A DNA stretch of 64,000 bases from Bacteroidales bacterium (GCA_029210565.1 JARGFQ010000006.1:124001-188000), one strand, 5' to 3'. Positions 1 through 9,632 are shown, counted from the stretch's first letter. The notes: generated by a model from the letters alone, not told the origin. A program made the numbers and translations.

Positions 1-984
1 CCTGCGAGTGTCAAAGCCGGTGGTGCTTCTCTGCGGAGTGCCGTAGACGGCGCTGCTGACCAGCGCCTGTGTCTCTATCATGAATGGTCTGAGGCCGTCG
101 ACGGTGGCGGCGATGGAGACACCGCTGGCAGGATCGCGGTCTCGGCGAATGAACAGCTCCGATGGGTCTGTCACCTCACGGAGTCCCCCGGAGCCCATCT
201 CGAAGATGCCTATCTCGGCCGTGGAGCCGAAACGGTTCTTGACGGGCCTCAGTATCCGGAAGAGGTAGTTGCCGTCACCCTCGAACTGCAGTACCACGTC
301 AACGATATGCTCAAGCACCTTTGGCCCGGCCAGTGAGCCGTCCTTGGTGATGTGCCCTATGAGTATCACAGGCACTCCTGACTCCTTGGCATATCGCAGC
401 AGCATGGCGGCGCACTCTCTCACCTGTGACACTGACCCTGCTGATGATTCGAGCACGGAGGAGTTGAGAGTCTGTATGGAGTCGATTATCAGCAGCTCAG
501 GCCTGATGGCTACTGCCTGTGCTATCATGCTCTCCAGCTCCGTCTCGTTGTAGATGAAACAGGCATCGTTTTTGCCTTCCAGTCTCTTCGCACGCAGCTT
601 GACCTGTCCTTCGCTCTCCTCACCGGAGACGTAGAGCACTCTTCTTCCTTCGGTGGACAGGGCTATCTGCAGTGCGAGTGTCGACTTGCCTATGCCGGGC
701 TCGCCACCCATGAGTATGAGTGATCCCCTGACCAACCCTCCTCCCAGTATGCGGTCTGTCTCACCTATTCCCGAAGTTATGCGGTCGCTCTCATTCACCT
801 CTATGCCTGAGAGGAGCTCGGGCTTGCGCCGAGGGGCGTCCCTGGTGACGCCGGGGCCGGGGGAGAGGGTTATTAGCTCCTCACGGTAGGTGTTCCACTC
901 CTTGCATGCGGGGCAGTGGCCTATCCATTTGGATGACTCTGCACCACAGTTCTGGCACACGTAGACAGTCTTGTTTTTTGCCAT
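1..984 (-). CDS. radA: DNA repair protein RadA (Sms), 3' part cut off by window edge
   Basis: RecA-like ATPase acting as a branch-migration helicase in recombinational repair. Reading down from the ATG at 984 the frame stays open for 328 codons to base 1. Seen near the N-terminus: a four-cysteine zinc finger (CQNCG ... CPAC), then Walker A GEPGIGKST, a Walker B-like LLIIDSIQ, and the RadA-specific KNRFG motif about residue 255. The C-terminal Lon-like domain lies outside the window. The gene ends a minus-strand run panC-panD-YbhN-radA, starting 46 nt after the YbhN-like gene. Identification is firm; only the C-terminus is missing. Confidence 0.96.
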   Translation of the reverse strand, partial: MAKNKTVYVCQNCGAESSKWIGHCPACKEWNTYREELITLSPGPGVTRDAPRRKPELLSGIEVNESDRITSGIGETDRILGGGLVRGSLILMGGEPGIGKSTLALQIALSTEGRRVLYVSGEESEGQVKLRAKRLEGKNDACFIYNETELESMIAQAVAIRPELLIIDSIQTLNSSVLESSAGSVSQVRECAAMLLRYAKESGVPVILIGHITKDGSLAGPKVLEHIVDVVLQFEGDGNYLFRILRPVKNRFGSTAEIGIFEMGSGGLREVTDPSELFIRRDRDPASGVSIAATVDGLRPFMIETQALVSSAVYGTPQRSTTGFDTRR

Positions 985-1030
985 CGGGGAAAAGGATTAT
1001 GCAACAGGCAAATTTACTAAAAGGAGTGGA

Positions 1031-2068
1031 TCAGCTTGCCTTATCAATGATTGTTGAGGGTAAAATCTTTCCTCCTCTCCTTCCGAAGAGTGCAAAGAAG
1101 GATATTACGCCCAGGAGGGCGATGAATACAAGCTGCGACTCATGTGACAGAGTGGCAAAGGCCAGTCCCTCCTGCAGCGGGATGCCGTAGGCAACGAGGA
1201 GGCCCCTGGAGACTATCCAGTGAAAAGCCCCAAGGCCGCTCTGCACGGGTGCAGCCATGCCCAGGCTGCCCACTACAAGCACGAAGAGGGCGCCATCCAA
1301 CCCCATGCCCGCGGTGGAGTCGAGGCACAGGAGGGGGAAGTATGTCATCAGCAGGTAAACGACCCATAGAAGGAGAGTGTAAAGAATGAACTCCCACCTC
1401 TTCCTGAGCTTAGCTATCGACTTCAGCCCGTCTATGATACCGTCAGAAAACTGATACAGCATTTTGAAAAATGGTCTGTCGGAGAGCCTTTTCCTCAGTG
1501 TAAAGTAGAGAACTGTCACCAGTATCATCAGAACAAGCAGCAGCAAGGCGATCAGGGTCACGGAAAGGGCAGAGGATGAGAGCTTTGCGCTCAGGGGCGC
1601 AAAGATGCTTTCGGAGAGGAAGCTGCCCGTGGTGCTGCTGCCGGCTATCAGTGTGAGCGCAATCAGGGCCACCACCGTCAGCACATCGACAGTCCTCTCT
1701 ACCAGCATTGTTCCGACCAGCCTGTCGAAGGGTATCTTCTCGCGCTCACTCAGTGCGGCACATTTTGTCAGCTCTCCCAGCCGCGGGAAGATCAGGTTGG
1801 CAAGGTAGCCGGTGGCGACAGCATGGTAAACATTGATCAGCCGTCCCTTGTGTCCGAGGGGCTCAAGGAGCAGGGTCCACCTGTGTGCCCTGATAAAGAA
1901 GGAGAACAGGGTCATGACTGCGGCAGGCAGCAGCCACAGGTATTCAGCCTTGCGCAGTGTGGTCCACAGCTCACGGAACGAGATGTCGCGGAATGAGAGC
2001 CACAGAAGCAGCAGAGCCATGGCAAGAAAGATAATGGCTCGCAGAGTTTGCTTTAGCCCTTTCTTCAA
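1031..2068 (-). CDS. YbhN/UPF0104-type integral membrane protein (LPG-synthase transmembrane domain)
   Basis: Protein of 345 residues with several hydrophobic segments, beginning with a short cytoplasmic tail and a membrane helix at about residues 10-26. The pattern RAHRWTLLL followed by GYLANLIFPRLGE about 35 residues later matches the transmembrane domain shared by lysylphosphatidylglycerol synthases and AglD/YbhN proteins. There is no soluble aminoacyl-transferase domain, so lipid aminoacylation should not be assumed; such stand-alone proteins are of uncertain function, perhaps in lipid or undecaprenyl-linked transport. It begins 2 nt after panD, so it is probably co-transcribed with the pantothenate genes. 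Confidence 0.85.
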   Translation of the reverse strand: MKKGLKQTLRAIIFLAMALLLLWLSFRDISFRELWTTLRKAEYLWLLPAAVMTLFSFFIRAHRWTLLLEPLGHKGRLINVYHAVATGYLANLIFPRLGELTKCAALSEREKIPFDRLVGTMLVERTVDVLTVVALIALTLIAGSSTTGSFLSESIFAPLSAKLSSSALSVTLIALLLLVLMILVTVLYFTLRKRLSDRPFFKMLYQFSDGIIDGLKSIAKLRKRWEFILYTLLLWVVYLLMTYFPLLCLDSTAGMGLDGALFVLVVGSLGMAAPVQSGLGAFHWIVSRGLLVAYGIPLQEGLAFATLSHESQLVFIALLGVISFFALFGRRGGKILPSTIIDKAS

Positions 2069-2070
2069 CT

Positions 2071-2421
2071 TCAGACGAGTTTGTTGGTGGAGGTATCGGG
2101 AATAAGGATGTGTGGCCTGAAGGTTCTGGCTTCTTCGAAGTCCATCATGGCATATGACATGATTATGATTACGTCACCCACCGATGCTTTGCGTGCTGCC
2201 GGTCCGTTGAGGCAGATCTCACCCGAGCCCCTCTGGCCTGTGATTACATATGTGTCAAGTCTTTCACCGTTATTTCTGTTAAGCACCGTGACCTTCTCAT
2301 TCTCAATCAGGTTTGCAGCATCCATCAGATCCTCATCGATGGTGATGCTGCCCACATAATTGAGATCAGCACCGGTGACGGTAACGTTATGTATTTTCGA
2401 TTTGAGAACTTCTATCATCAT
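2071..2421 (-). CDS. panD: Aspartate 1-decarboxylase (PanD)
   Basis: Pyruvoyl-dependent enzyme converting L-aspartate to beta-alanine for pantothenate synthesis. The start at 2421 ([11 protein letters not shown]) is chosen because it places the self-cleavage pair Gly-Ser at 24/25 ([11 protein letters not shown]), as in the family; the frame extends 11 codons further up to 2454, but that would give an atypical N-terminus. Length 116 residues is normal. Conserved features seen: the proenzyme cleavage site, GERLDTYVI and the GAR-like [11 protein letters not shown] segment. Lies 52 nt after panC on the same strand; together they supply the beta-alanine and ligase steps. Confidence 0.96.
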   Translation of the reverse strand: MMIEVLKSKIHNVTVTGADLNYVGSITIDEDLMDAANLIENEKVTVLNRNNGERLDTYVITGQRGSGEICLNGPAARKASVGDVIIIMSYAMMDFEEARTFRPHILIPDTSTNKLV

Positions 2422-2473
2422 TGTTGTCTGGAATGTGTTGTCTCCGTGCTGCAAAGATACACAACCTTACCTT

Positions 2474-3331
2474 TCAGCGCAAACCGATCTCAATATTGTC
2501 AATCAGTCTCACCTCCCCTGCCCACAGAGCTATGCAGCCGTAGTAGCTTTTTTCTGGCGACATCTCCCAGACAGATGCTACCGGTTTGAGAGTTGCATCC
2601 TCCACGATTTCAAAGTATTCAAGCCTGAAGTCGGGGATCATGTTGATCCTGTCAGCCACAAAATCCTTTATCTCTGACGGTTCAAAATCGGAAGCCATTG
2701 CTGCTGCGGCGATGAGTGTTCTGTATATCTCGCCTGCTCTCTCGCGGAGGCGGGGCAGCAGCCGTTTGTTACGGCTGCTCATGGCCAGGCCGTCGCTCTC
2801 CCTCACAATGGGGCAGGCGATGATCTCAATCTTCGGATAGTGACGGCGTGCCAGCTCCCTGATTATCGTGAGTTGCTGGTAATCTTTCTGTCCGAAGAAG
2901 GCTGCCGAGGGCCTGACGATGTCAAACAGTCTTGAGACCACCTGTGCCACGCCGTTGAAATGGCCGGGTCTGTGGGCTCCCTCCATCACCTCCCCTATCT
3001 CACCGAGATCGAATACCCGGGTATCAGATTCGGGATATATCTCCTCCACCGAAGGTGTAAAGACAAAATCATTCTCTCTCAGTACCTCGGAGAGCATCTG
3101 CAGGTCAGCCTCTGGGGTGCGCGGGTATTTGACCAGGTCTTCAGGGTCATTGAACTGCGTGGGGTTGACGAAGATGCTTACGGCAACCATGCGGCAGCAC
3201 TCCGCCGCTGCCCTGACAAGCGACAGGTGACCCTCATGCAGGGCACCCATGGTAGGCACCAACCCGGGCTGCCTCAATTCATGAATCCTGTAGTGTTCCC
3301 TGATCTCCTTGCCTGTTGCAAATACCTTCAT
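2474..3331 (-). CDS. panC: Pantothenate synthetase (pantoate-beta-alanine ligase)
   Basis: ATP-dependent condensation of pantoate with beta-alanine. Family hallmarks are clear: PTMGALHEGHLSLV (HxGH nucleotide-binding motif, residues about 26-39), SIFVNPTQF, FGQKDYQQL, and RESDGLAMSSRN (KMSKS-like region). Length 285 residues is typical. First gene of the minus-strand pan group and divergent from the glycogen-synthase-like gene across about 170 nt, in which only a promoter for the opposite strand is convincing. Confidence 0.97.
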   Translation of the reverse strand: MKVFATGKEIREHYRIHELRQPGLVPTMGALHEGHLSLVRAAAECCRMVAVSIFVNPTQFNDPEDLVKYPRTPEADLQMLSEVLRENDFVFTPSVEEIYPESDTRVFDLGEIGEVMEGAHRPGHFNGVAQVVSRLFDIVRPSAAFFGQKDYQQLTIIRELARRHYPKIEIIACPIVRESDGLAMSSRNKRLLPRLRERAGEIYRTLIAAAAMASDFEPSEIKDFVADRINMIPDFRLEYFEIVEDATLKPVASVWEMSPEKSYYGCIALWAGEVRLIDNIEIGLR

Positions 3332-3458
3332 TGCCTCAAGTTATTGGTCAGAGTCCTGTTTCCGCAGAGGAGAAGGACGGCTATTTCAATGCAAAATAAC
3401 ACCATTTTCCTGGTAACCTGTTGAAATTAAGCTTGGAAATTAATTCTATTTTTTTTAT

Positions 3459-3466
3459 TATCTTTG
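3459..3466 (+). promoter_or_regulatory. Bacteroidota -7 promoter box for the GT5-DUF4270-glmS run
   Basis: TATCTTTG matches the Bacteroidota -7 consensus TAnnTTTG. A possible -33 TTG lies at 3433-3435 (23-nt gap, slightly long). The box is 36 nt upstream of the ATG at 3503, which rules out the longer reading of that ORF starting inside the box. Confidence 0.6.
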
Positions 3467-3502
3467 CACTTTGACCAAATCAAGGTACATCGGGAGGTTT
3501 TA

Positions 3503-4327
3503 ATGCAAAGCAGAAGGGTATTGTTTGTTTCACAGGAGATCATGCCTTACCTTGGTGAGACAAAACTATCAAGGATCAGCCGTGATCTGCCGCAGGGCAT
3601 ACAGGAAAGGGGGAGGGAGATCAGGACGTTTATGCCCCGATATGGATCGATAAATGAGCGGAGAAACCAGCTGCATGAGGTTATCCGCCTATCGGGGATG
3701 AATCTTATTATTGATGACACTGACCATCCGCTTATAATTAAGGTGGCTTCTATCCAGTCTGCAAGAATGCAGGTCTATTTCATTGACAATGAAGACTACT
3801 TTCACCGCAAGCATACCGTGGCTGATGCCGCCGGCAAAGAGTATGAGGACAATGATGAGAGAGCCATCTTCTTCGCCCGTGGCGTCATCGAGACGGTAAG
3901 AAAGCTTCGGTGGAGCCCTGATATAGTGCACTGCCACGGGTGGCTCACCGCACTTGTACCGCTCTATCTGCGTCAGCTCTATTCTGATGACCCCGTTTTC
4001 AGCAAGCTTAAAAGCATCTACTCAGTATACAACAACGGTTTTATAACACCTCTGAAGCCGGACCTGACAGTTAAACTTGAAGCTGACGGCATTGAGAGCA
4101 GTGCTTTGGATGTTATAAGAGAGAGTGCTGATTACATCAGCCTCACCAGGCTGGCTGCGGAGAATTCTGACGGTATTATCTTAGGCTGTGAGACGATAGA
4201 TGTGCAGGTCATGAAAGAGGTAACAGGTCTGGGGAAACCGATGCTTGAGTACCAGGGTGAGGAAAATTATATTGATGCTTACAATGAGTTTTATGACAAA
4301 CTATTGCCGGACGCCAAAAAACAGTAG
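3503..4327 (+). CDS. Glycogen/starch-synthase-like protein (short GT5 N-domain form)
   Basis: Protein of 274 residues resembling only the N-terminal GT5 half of ADP-glucose glycogen synthases: RRVLFVSQEIMPYL at the start, a VYFIDNEDYF segment, and DIVHCHGWLTALVPLYLR near residue 145. Full-length synthases are about 480 residues with a second Rossmann domain carrying catalytic residues; that half is absent. Bacteroidota commonly encode this short form next to panC and a DUF4270 gene. The ATG at 3503 is preceded by GGGAGG at 3492-3497, supporting this start over an in-frame TTG at 3464. Catalytic activity cannot be presumed. Confidence 0.85.
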   Translation: MQSRRVLFVSQEIMPYLGETKLSRISRDLPQGIQERGREIRTFMPRYGSINERRNQLHEVIRLSGMNLIIDDTDHPLIIKVASIQSARMQVYFIDNEDYFHRKHTVADAAGKEYEDNDERAIFFARGVIETVRKLRWSPDIVHCHGWLTALVPLYLRQLYSDDPVFSKLKSIYSVYNNGFITPLKPDLTVKLEADGIESSALDVIRESADYISLTRLAAENSDGIILGCETIDVQVMKEVTGLGKPMLEYQGEENYIDAYNEFYDKLLPDAKKQ

Positions 4328-5591
4328 AAACAACGGCATTGCGACCGTATTTCTAAAATATATATTTCCACTTCTTGTACTTCCTGCTCTGATCTTTTCG
4401 GCGTGTGCAGAGGACCCGGCCAGGATCGGGATCGGCCTTCTGCCTGATGACGATTTCATTGAGGTATATGCCACAGACACAATAGCGGTCAAAGCCTATA
4501 CGATGTACAATGAGCTGTCTCTCTCATCCGACAGTACCAAGATGATTGCCGGGGGCGTCTACGACGAATATTTCGGATCTACATACTGTGACTTCGTCAC
4601 GCAGCTCAGGCTGATGGACTCATTGCGCAAGTCAGCCATTAACATTGACTCGGTCTTCATCACCTTCTATACTTCAAAGGTCTCGGGCGACACTGCAGCA
4701 TTGCACTACCTGAGGCTATATGAGACGGGTACCGAGCTCACCGATCCGGATGTCTATTATACGGGTCAGGATCCTGACACGATCACCTTCCTGGGGGAGT
4801 ACCCCATGCCGGTGCTGAAGGCTGACTCGCTCTATTCGGTCAGGCTTAACAATTCAGTTGCGGAGTACCTGTTAAGGGATACAGCCCAGTTTCGCCCTGC
4901 CACCAATTTTTACAAGGAGTTCTTCAAGGGTCTCTGGTTTGGAATTCGCAGTGAATCCAATCCGGTACTTATAACCCTCAATGCGGCAGACAACCCTCTT
5001 GCCATCTCAATCTATTACCATGATGATGCAGATGTCAAACGATCCTACTTCTTCGTTGCCACCGAGAGGGCGGTGAATTACAACAGGTTCACCCATGACC
5101 GCACTACCGCCGATCCTGAGAAGGAGGTGAAGCATGTCAACGATTTTGTGCTTGATACTGCCGTATACCTCCAGACCTACTCAGGGGTATATGCCCGCCT
5201 CGAAATGCCATCGCTAGCCTCATTCAGGGGAACTCAACGGATTGCCGTCAACAAGGCAAGAATATACGCCCCGGTGCATCTTGACGGAGAGACCTACACC
5301 GAGGAGGAGATGCCCGGACAGATTTACCTGAGGTACCGCGACAGTGAAGGCCAGGAGCTTCTGGTGCCTGACCTGCTGCACGACATCAGTTTCCTGGACG
5401 GCCGCTATGACCTTACAGGCGGTTACTACAAATTCAATATTACAACATTTGTCCAGCAGTACCTGGAAGGAACGGTGGAGTACCCCTCCGTTGAGCTCTT
5501 CTTCCCCCTCTCAGCTGAAAAAAATGTGATCTTCAGGGCTAACGGAAACGAGCCTGCCATCAAATTCGAGTTTGCATACACAATATATTGA
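4293..5591 (+). CDS. DUF4270 family lipoprotein
   Basis: 432-residue predicted lipoprotein: after a short N-region, a hydrophobic stretch (FPLLVLPALIFSAC) ends in a lipobox cysteine followed by AEDPARIG. The mature part begins with the family-type sequence GIGLLPDDDFIEVYATDT and is rich in beta-strand and Asp/Tyr segments, without catalytic motifs that I recognise. The start overlaps the end of the preceding gene by 35 nt; ATG 4284 or 4293 are the sensible starts, the frame being open to 4245. The order GT5-like, DUF4270, glmS recurs in Bacteroidota. Function unknown; probably periplasmic-facing outer-membrane or surface lipoprotein. Confidence 0.8.
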   Translation: MTNYCRTPKNSRNNGIATVFLKYIFPLLVLPALIFSACAEDPARIGIGLLPDDDFIEVYATDTIAVKAYTMYNELSLSSDSTKMIAGGVYDEYFGSTYCDFVTQLRLMDSLRKSAINIDSVFITFYTSKVSGDTAALHYLRLYETGTELTDPDVYYTGQDPDTITFLGEYPMPVLKADSLYSVRLNNSVAEYLLRDTAQFRPATNFYKEFFKGLWFGIRSESNPVLITLNAADNPLAISIYYHDDADVKRSYFFVATERAVNYNRFTHDRTTADPEKEVKHVNDFVLDTAVYLQTYSGVYARLEMPSLASFRGTQRIAVNKARIYAPVHLDGETYTEEEMPGQIYLRYRDSEGQELLVPDLLHDISFLDGRYDLTGGYYKFNITTFVQQYLEGTVEYPSVELFFPLSAEKNVIFRANGNEPAIKFEFAYTIY

Positions 5592-5636
5592 TTAACCATA
5601 AGTTAAATCTTAGTTAACTTATCTGGAAATCATTTT

Positions 5637-7475
5637 ATGTGCGGTATCGTAGGTTATATAGGCTCACGTCCTGCCCGTGACATTGTCATTAATGGGCTCA
5701 AGCGTTTGGAATACAGGGGTTATGATTCAGCAGGCATAGCCATTAGTGACGGTGAGCGGACGGAGATCTTCAAGTGCGCCGGCAGAGTCCGTGATCTTGA
5801 GGAGATGGTTGTGGGCAAGGATTTCGACGGCTCCGTTGCCATGGGGCACACACGCTGGGCCACGCATGGAGAACCCAATGAGATAAACGCTCATCCGCAG
5901 GTCTCTTACCGTGGTCACTTTATCGTGGTCCACAACGGTATAATAGAGAACTATTCACGCATCAAGAGGCATCTTGAAAGCCGTGACGTCCGGTTCACCA
6001 GCCAGACTGACACCGAGGTGCTTGCCAATCTTATGGAGCATCTCTATCTTGAGGGGGACCTCTCCGCCGAGCAGGCAATCATCATGGCGCTGAACAAGGT
6101 GGAAGGAACATACGGGATAGCTGCCTACTGTCGCGATGAGCCCGGCAAGCTCTTCGCCGCCAGGCTGGGGTCGCCGCTGGTGATAGGTGTGGGCGACGGA
6201 GAGAACTTCATAGCCTCTGACGCAACACCCATTGTTGAACATACACAGAGGGTCATATACCTCAATGATGACGACCTCGCTGTCATAAGGAAGGATGAGA
6301 TGGTGCTCAAGGCCATCAGGAACAAGCATGTGGAGCCTGACATCAAGGAGGTGGACCTGACGATCGGCGAGATAGACAAGGAGGGTTATCCTCATTTCAT
6401 GCTCAAGGAGATATTTGAACAACCGCGGGCGATACATGATACTTTCAGGGGCAGGATACTGCCCAACCAGTCAGGGCTGATGCTCGGCGGGCTGCACAAT
6501 GTATTTGAAACCATAGCTTCGGCCGACAGGATCCTCATCGTGGCGTGCGGTACCTCGTGGCATGCAGGTCTCGTGGGTGAATACATCATCGAGGAGTTCT
6601 GCCGCATTCCGGTCGAGGTTGAATATGCCTCCGAGTTCAGGTACAGGGATCCGGTGATAAAAAAGGGTGACATCGTGCTGGCCATCAGCCAAAGCGGTGA
6701 GACAGCCGATACCCTGGCAGCCATACGGCTTGCCAAAGAGCGGGGAGCGATGGTGCTCGGCATCTGCAATGTTGTAGGATCATCGATATCGCGCGAGACC
6801 AACGCAGGTGTCTTCACACATGCCGGTCCCGAGATAGGGGTGGCCTCAACCAAGGCCTTTACCACACAGGTGGTGACACTGGCCATGATATCCTTTGAGA
6901 TGGGATACCGCAAGGGACTTATCGATGAGGCGCGGTACCGCGAGCTGATAGGTGAGTTGATATCTCTGCCCGAGAAGGTTGAGAAGGCCCTCCAGGTGAA
7001 TGACAATGCGCTGGAGCTTGCAAAGATATACAAGGATTCTACCAATGCACTATACCTGGGCAGGGGCCTGCTCTATCCTGTGGCCCTGGAGGGTGCCCTG
7101 AAGCTGAAGGAGATATCCTACATTCACGCCGAGGGTTACCCGGCAGCCGAGATGAAGCACGGACCGATAGCCCTCATTGATGAACACATGCCTGTTGTGG
7201 TTGTGGCCACAAAGGAGAACTCCTATGACAAGATAGTAAGCAACATACAGGAGGTCAAGGCAAGAAAAGGCAAGGTGATAGCTGTTGTCACTGAAGGTGA
7301 CCAGGTGATAAGCCGCATGGCCGATTACGTGCTGGAAGTGCCCGATGTAGCCACTGTTTTTGCCCCTGTGCTGGCGGTGGTGCCGCTGCAGCTGCTCTCT
7401 TACCATATTGCCGTTCTGCGCGGATGCGACGTTGATCAGCCCCGCAACCTGGCAAAATCTGTCACTGTAGAGTAA
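5637..7475 (+). CDS. glmS: Glutamine-fructose-6-phosphate aminotransferase (isomerizing)
   Basis: Makes glucosamine-6-phosphate from fructose-6-phosphate and glutamine, the entry step to UDP-GlcNAc. 612 residues: N-terminal class II glutaminase domain beginning MCGIVGYIGSR with nucleophile Cys2, then two SIS domains (VACGTSWHAG about residue 303, AISQSGETADT about 347, and LGRGLLYPVALEGALKLKE about 475), ending DQPRNLAKSVTVE as in bona fide GlmS. It lies 45 nt after the DUF4270 gene and 16 nt before the DUF4954 gene. Its product feeds the UDP-GlcNAc-derived sugars built by the cluster at 9.6-15.8 kb. Confidence 0.98.
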   Translation: MCGIVGYIGSRPARDIVINGLKRLEYRGYDSAGIAISDGERTEIFKCAGRVRDLEEMVVGKDFDGSVAMGHTRWATHGEPNEINAHPQVSYRGHFIVVHNGIIENYSRIKRHLESRDVRFTSQTDTEVLANLMEHLYLEGDLSAEQAIIMALNKVEGTYGIAAYCRDEPGKLFAARLGSPLVIGVGDGENFIASDATPIVEHTQRVIYLNDDDLAVIRKDEMVLKAIRNKHVEPDIKEVDLTIGEIDKEGYPHFMLKEIFEQPRAIHDTFRGRILPNQSGLMLGGLHNVFETIASADRILIVACGTSWHAGLVGEYIIEEFCRIPVEVEYASEFRYRDPVIKKGDIVLAISQSGETADTLAAIRLAKERGAMVLGICNVVGSSISRETNAGVFTHAGPEIGVASTKAFTTQVVTLAMISFEMGYRKGLIDEARYRELIGELISLPEKVEKALQVNDNALELAKIYKDSTNALYLGRGLLYPVALEGALKLKEISYIHAEGYPAAEMKHGPIALIDEHMPVVVVATKENSYDKIVSNIQEVKARKGKVIAVVTEGDQVISRMADYVLEVPDVATVFAPVLAVVPLQLLSYHIAVLRGCDVDQPRNLAKSVTVE

Positions 7476-7491
7476 AAAAAGAAAGGATATC

Positions 7492-9492
7492 ATGGCTGAC
7501 GGATACAGAAGTCTCAGCATAGGCGAAATAAGGGGCCTTGAAGCCGCGGGATGCAGAAGCAACTCCTGGGAGAGTGTCTTTGTCAAGGAGCCCTTCAATG
7601 CAGAGAGGATACAGAATGTAACCTTCACCGGTACGGTCAGGCTGGGGCACTTCAACGGCATTGCGCGCGAGAGATGCGGGCTGCCGCTGCTGCATGGCAT
7701 AAAGAATGCGCACATACACAACTGCACGATAGGTGACAATGTCACCATTACCGACATCACCGGGTTCATAGCCAATTACGATATAGGCGAGGGAGTTGTG
7801 ATCAGGAACTGCGGTCATATCTCAACCGAGGGCCGCACCTCCTTCGGCAACGGCACCCGCGTGGCGGTACTCAATGAGACGGGCGGGAGAGAGGTACCCA
7901 TATGGGACCGGCTGACCTCCCATATGGCTTACATAATCACCCTGTACAGGCACAGGCCTGCGGCCATTGAGGTGATAGAAAAACTGATAAGCGACTACAC
8001 TGAACAGGCTAAGTCAGACCGCGGCGAGATAGGGGCAGGGTCATATATTGCCGGATGCGGCACCATCAAGAACGTGAAGGTGGGCAACGGCGCCGTGATA
8101 GAAGATGTATCACGGCTGGCAGAGGGGTCGGTAAACAGTACCTTCAAGGACCCTGTATTCATAGGCAATGACGTGATCATGGATCACTTTATCATCTGCT
8201 CCGGATCAAAGGTCAATGATGCTGCCGTGATAGACAAGTGCTTCATCGGGCAGGGATGCACCCTCTCAAAGCAGTATTCGGCCGAGAACTCACTCTTCTT
8301 TGCCAACTGCGGCGGATACCACGGCGAAGCATGCTCCATCTTTGCAGGGCCCTTTACCGTCACCCATCATAAGTCGACACTGCTGATAGCCGGCATCTTC
8401 TCATTCATGAATGCCGGCAGCGGATCAAACCAGAGCAACCACATGTATAAGCTCGGGCCTATACACCAGGGTATCATGGAGAGAGGGTCGAAGACAACAT
8501 CCGACTCATATGTGCTGTGGCCATCGCGCATAGGTCCCTTCACGCTGGTGGTGGGTCGCCATTATCATAACGTCGACACTACGCAGTTTCCCTTCTCGTA
8601 CCTCACCGAGGTGAGCTATGAGTCACAGCTCATACCGGGGATCAACCTGCGCTCCGTGGGTACCATCCGTGACGCACAAAAGTGGCCGAAACGCGATGCC
8701 CGCAAAGACCAGAAGAAGCTTGACCAGATAAACTATAACCTGCTCTCTCCATTTACCGTGGGCAAGATGATGAAGGGGAAGGAGCTGCTGCGCAAGCTGC
8801 TCGGTGAGCATCCCGGTCAGGAATTTATCTACTTTGACAGGATGAGGATGAAGAGCTCTGCAGCGGAACGCGGCATCACCCTGTACCAGATGGGTATAGA
8901 CAAGTTCATCGGCAACTCGGTGATAAAGAGGCTGGAAGGGACAGAATTCAAATCTGACGATGAGATTCGTGCCAGGATGAAGCCCGAAGGCAACGAGGGC
9001 AGGGGCGACTGGATAGATATGTCAGGACTGATCACCCCGCTGAGCGCCATTGAGGAGCTGCTCTCATCGATTGAGAAGCGGGAGATGAAGAACGCCGATG
9101 CCGTCAACAAGAGCTTCGAGTCGATCCACAAACGCTATTATGAGCTGGAGTGGGCATGGGTCTATGACCGCCTGCCGGAGGAGACCGGCAAGCCCAACGA
9201 GGAGCTTACGGCCTCCGATATCGTTGAGATAGTGGAGAGGTGGAAGAAAAGTGTGGTTGATCTTGACAGGATGCTCTACGAGGATGCCCGCAAGGAGTTC
9301 ACTCTCTCATCCATGACCGGATTCGGCATCGACGGTGACGATGAGGTCAAGAAGCGCGATTTCGAACAGGTGAGGGGCGACTTCGAGAAGAACAGCGTGG
9401 TGCTCGCCATCCTCGATCATATCAGGGATAAGACGGAACTGGGGGATGAGTTGATTGCAAGACTCATGCGTAATAATTCTACAATACCTTAA
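7492..9492 (+). CDS. DUF4954 family protein (left-handed beta-helix type)
   Basis: 666 residues. The first about 400 residues are full of short hexapeptide-like repeats with alternating I/V and small residues (for example NCTIGDNVTITDI, GAVIEDVSRLAEG), typical of a left-handed parallel beta-helix as in nucleotide-sugar acyltransferases; the C-terminal part is helical and charged. This matches the Bacteroidota DUF4954 family, which has no assigned reaction that I know of. It follows glmS by 16 nt and is probably co-transcribed, so a role near amino-sugar metabolism is a guess from context. The last few codons (STIP-stop) coincide with a dispersed repeat. Confidence 0.8.
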   Translation: MADGYRSLSIGEIRGLEAAGCRSNSWESVFVKEPFNAERIQNVTFTGTVRLGHFNGIARERCGLPLLHGIKNAHIHNCTIGDNVTITDITGFIANYDIGEGVVIRNCGHISTEGRTSFGNGTRVAVLNETGGREVPIWDRLTSHMAYIITLYRHRPAAIEVIEKLISDYTEQAKSDRGEIGAGSYIAGCGTIKNVKVGNGAVIEDVSRLAEGSVNSTFKDPVFIGNDVIMDHFIICSGSKVNDAAVIDKCFIGQGCTLSKQYSAENSLFFANCGGYHGEACSIFAGPFTVTHHKSTLLIAGIFSFMNAGSGSNQSNHMYKLGPIHQGIMERGSKTTSDSYVLWPSRIGPFTLVVGRHYHNVDTTQFPFSYLTEVSYESQLIPGINLRSVGTIRDAQKWPKRDARKDQKKLDQINYNLLSPFTVGKMMKGKELLRKLLGEHPGQEFIYFDRMRMKSSAAERGITLYQMGIDKFIGNSVIKRLEGTEFKSDDEIRARMKPEGNEGRGDWIDMSGLITPLSAIEELLSSIEKREMKNADAVNKSFESIHKRYYELEWAWVYDRLPEETGKPNEELTASDIVEIVERWKKSVVDLDRMLYEDARKEFTLSSMTGFGIDGDDEVKKRDFEQVRGDFEKNSVVLAILDHIRDKTELGDELIARLMRNNSTIP

Positions 9493-9590
9493 TGCCTACG
9501 GCATATTATTATGGGGTTAACGCCTTGTGCTACAATACTGTAATGCCTACGGCATACGGCTAACGGGGCAGGCTCTACGGCATATGATTT
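9477..9590. repeat. Dispersed CTACAATACCTTAAT repeat, tandem copies at the end of the DUF4954 gene
   Basis: CTACAATAC-CTTAATGCCTACGGCAT at 9480-9505 is repeated imperfectly from 9531 (CTACAATACTGTAATGCC) and partly again near 9573. The first copy contains the stop codon of the DUF4954 gene. The 15-mer CTACAATACCTTAAT recurs at 46296-46310, downstream of an unrelated response-regulator start, so this is a dispersed intergenic repeat rather than only a local duplication. Confidence 0.75.
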
Positions 9591-9594
9591 TCTT

Positions 9595-9632
9595 TCGGAA
9601 ATCGGAAATCGGAAATCGCAATTCGCAAATTC
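9595..9632. repeat. Short tandem repeat GGAAATC / GCAATTCGCAAATTC
   Basis: Three copies of CGGAAAT followed by CGCAATTCGCAAATTC fill the gap up to the rfbB stop. The TTCGCAAAT part is related to the GATTTGCGATTT repeat at 30152-30193 on the opposite strand. Lies between convergent genes. Confidence 0.65.

Noticed and set aside
5955..6437. 160-codon minus-strand ORF inside glmS
   Set aside because: Shadow of the glmS coding sequence, which is unambiguous.
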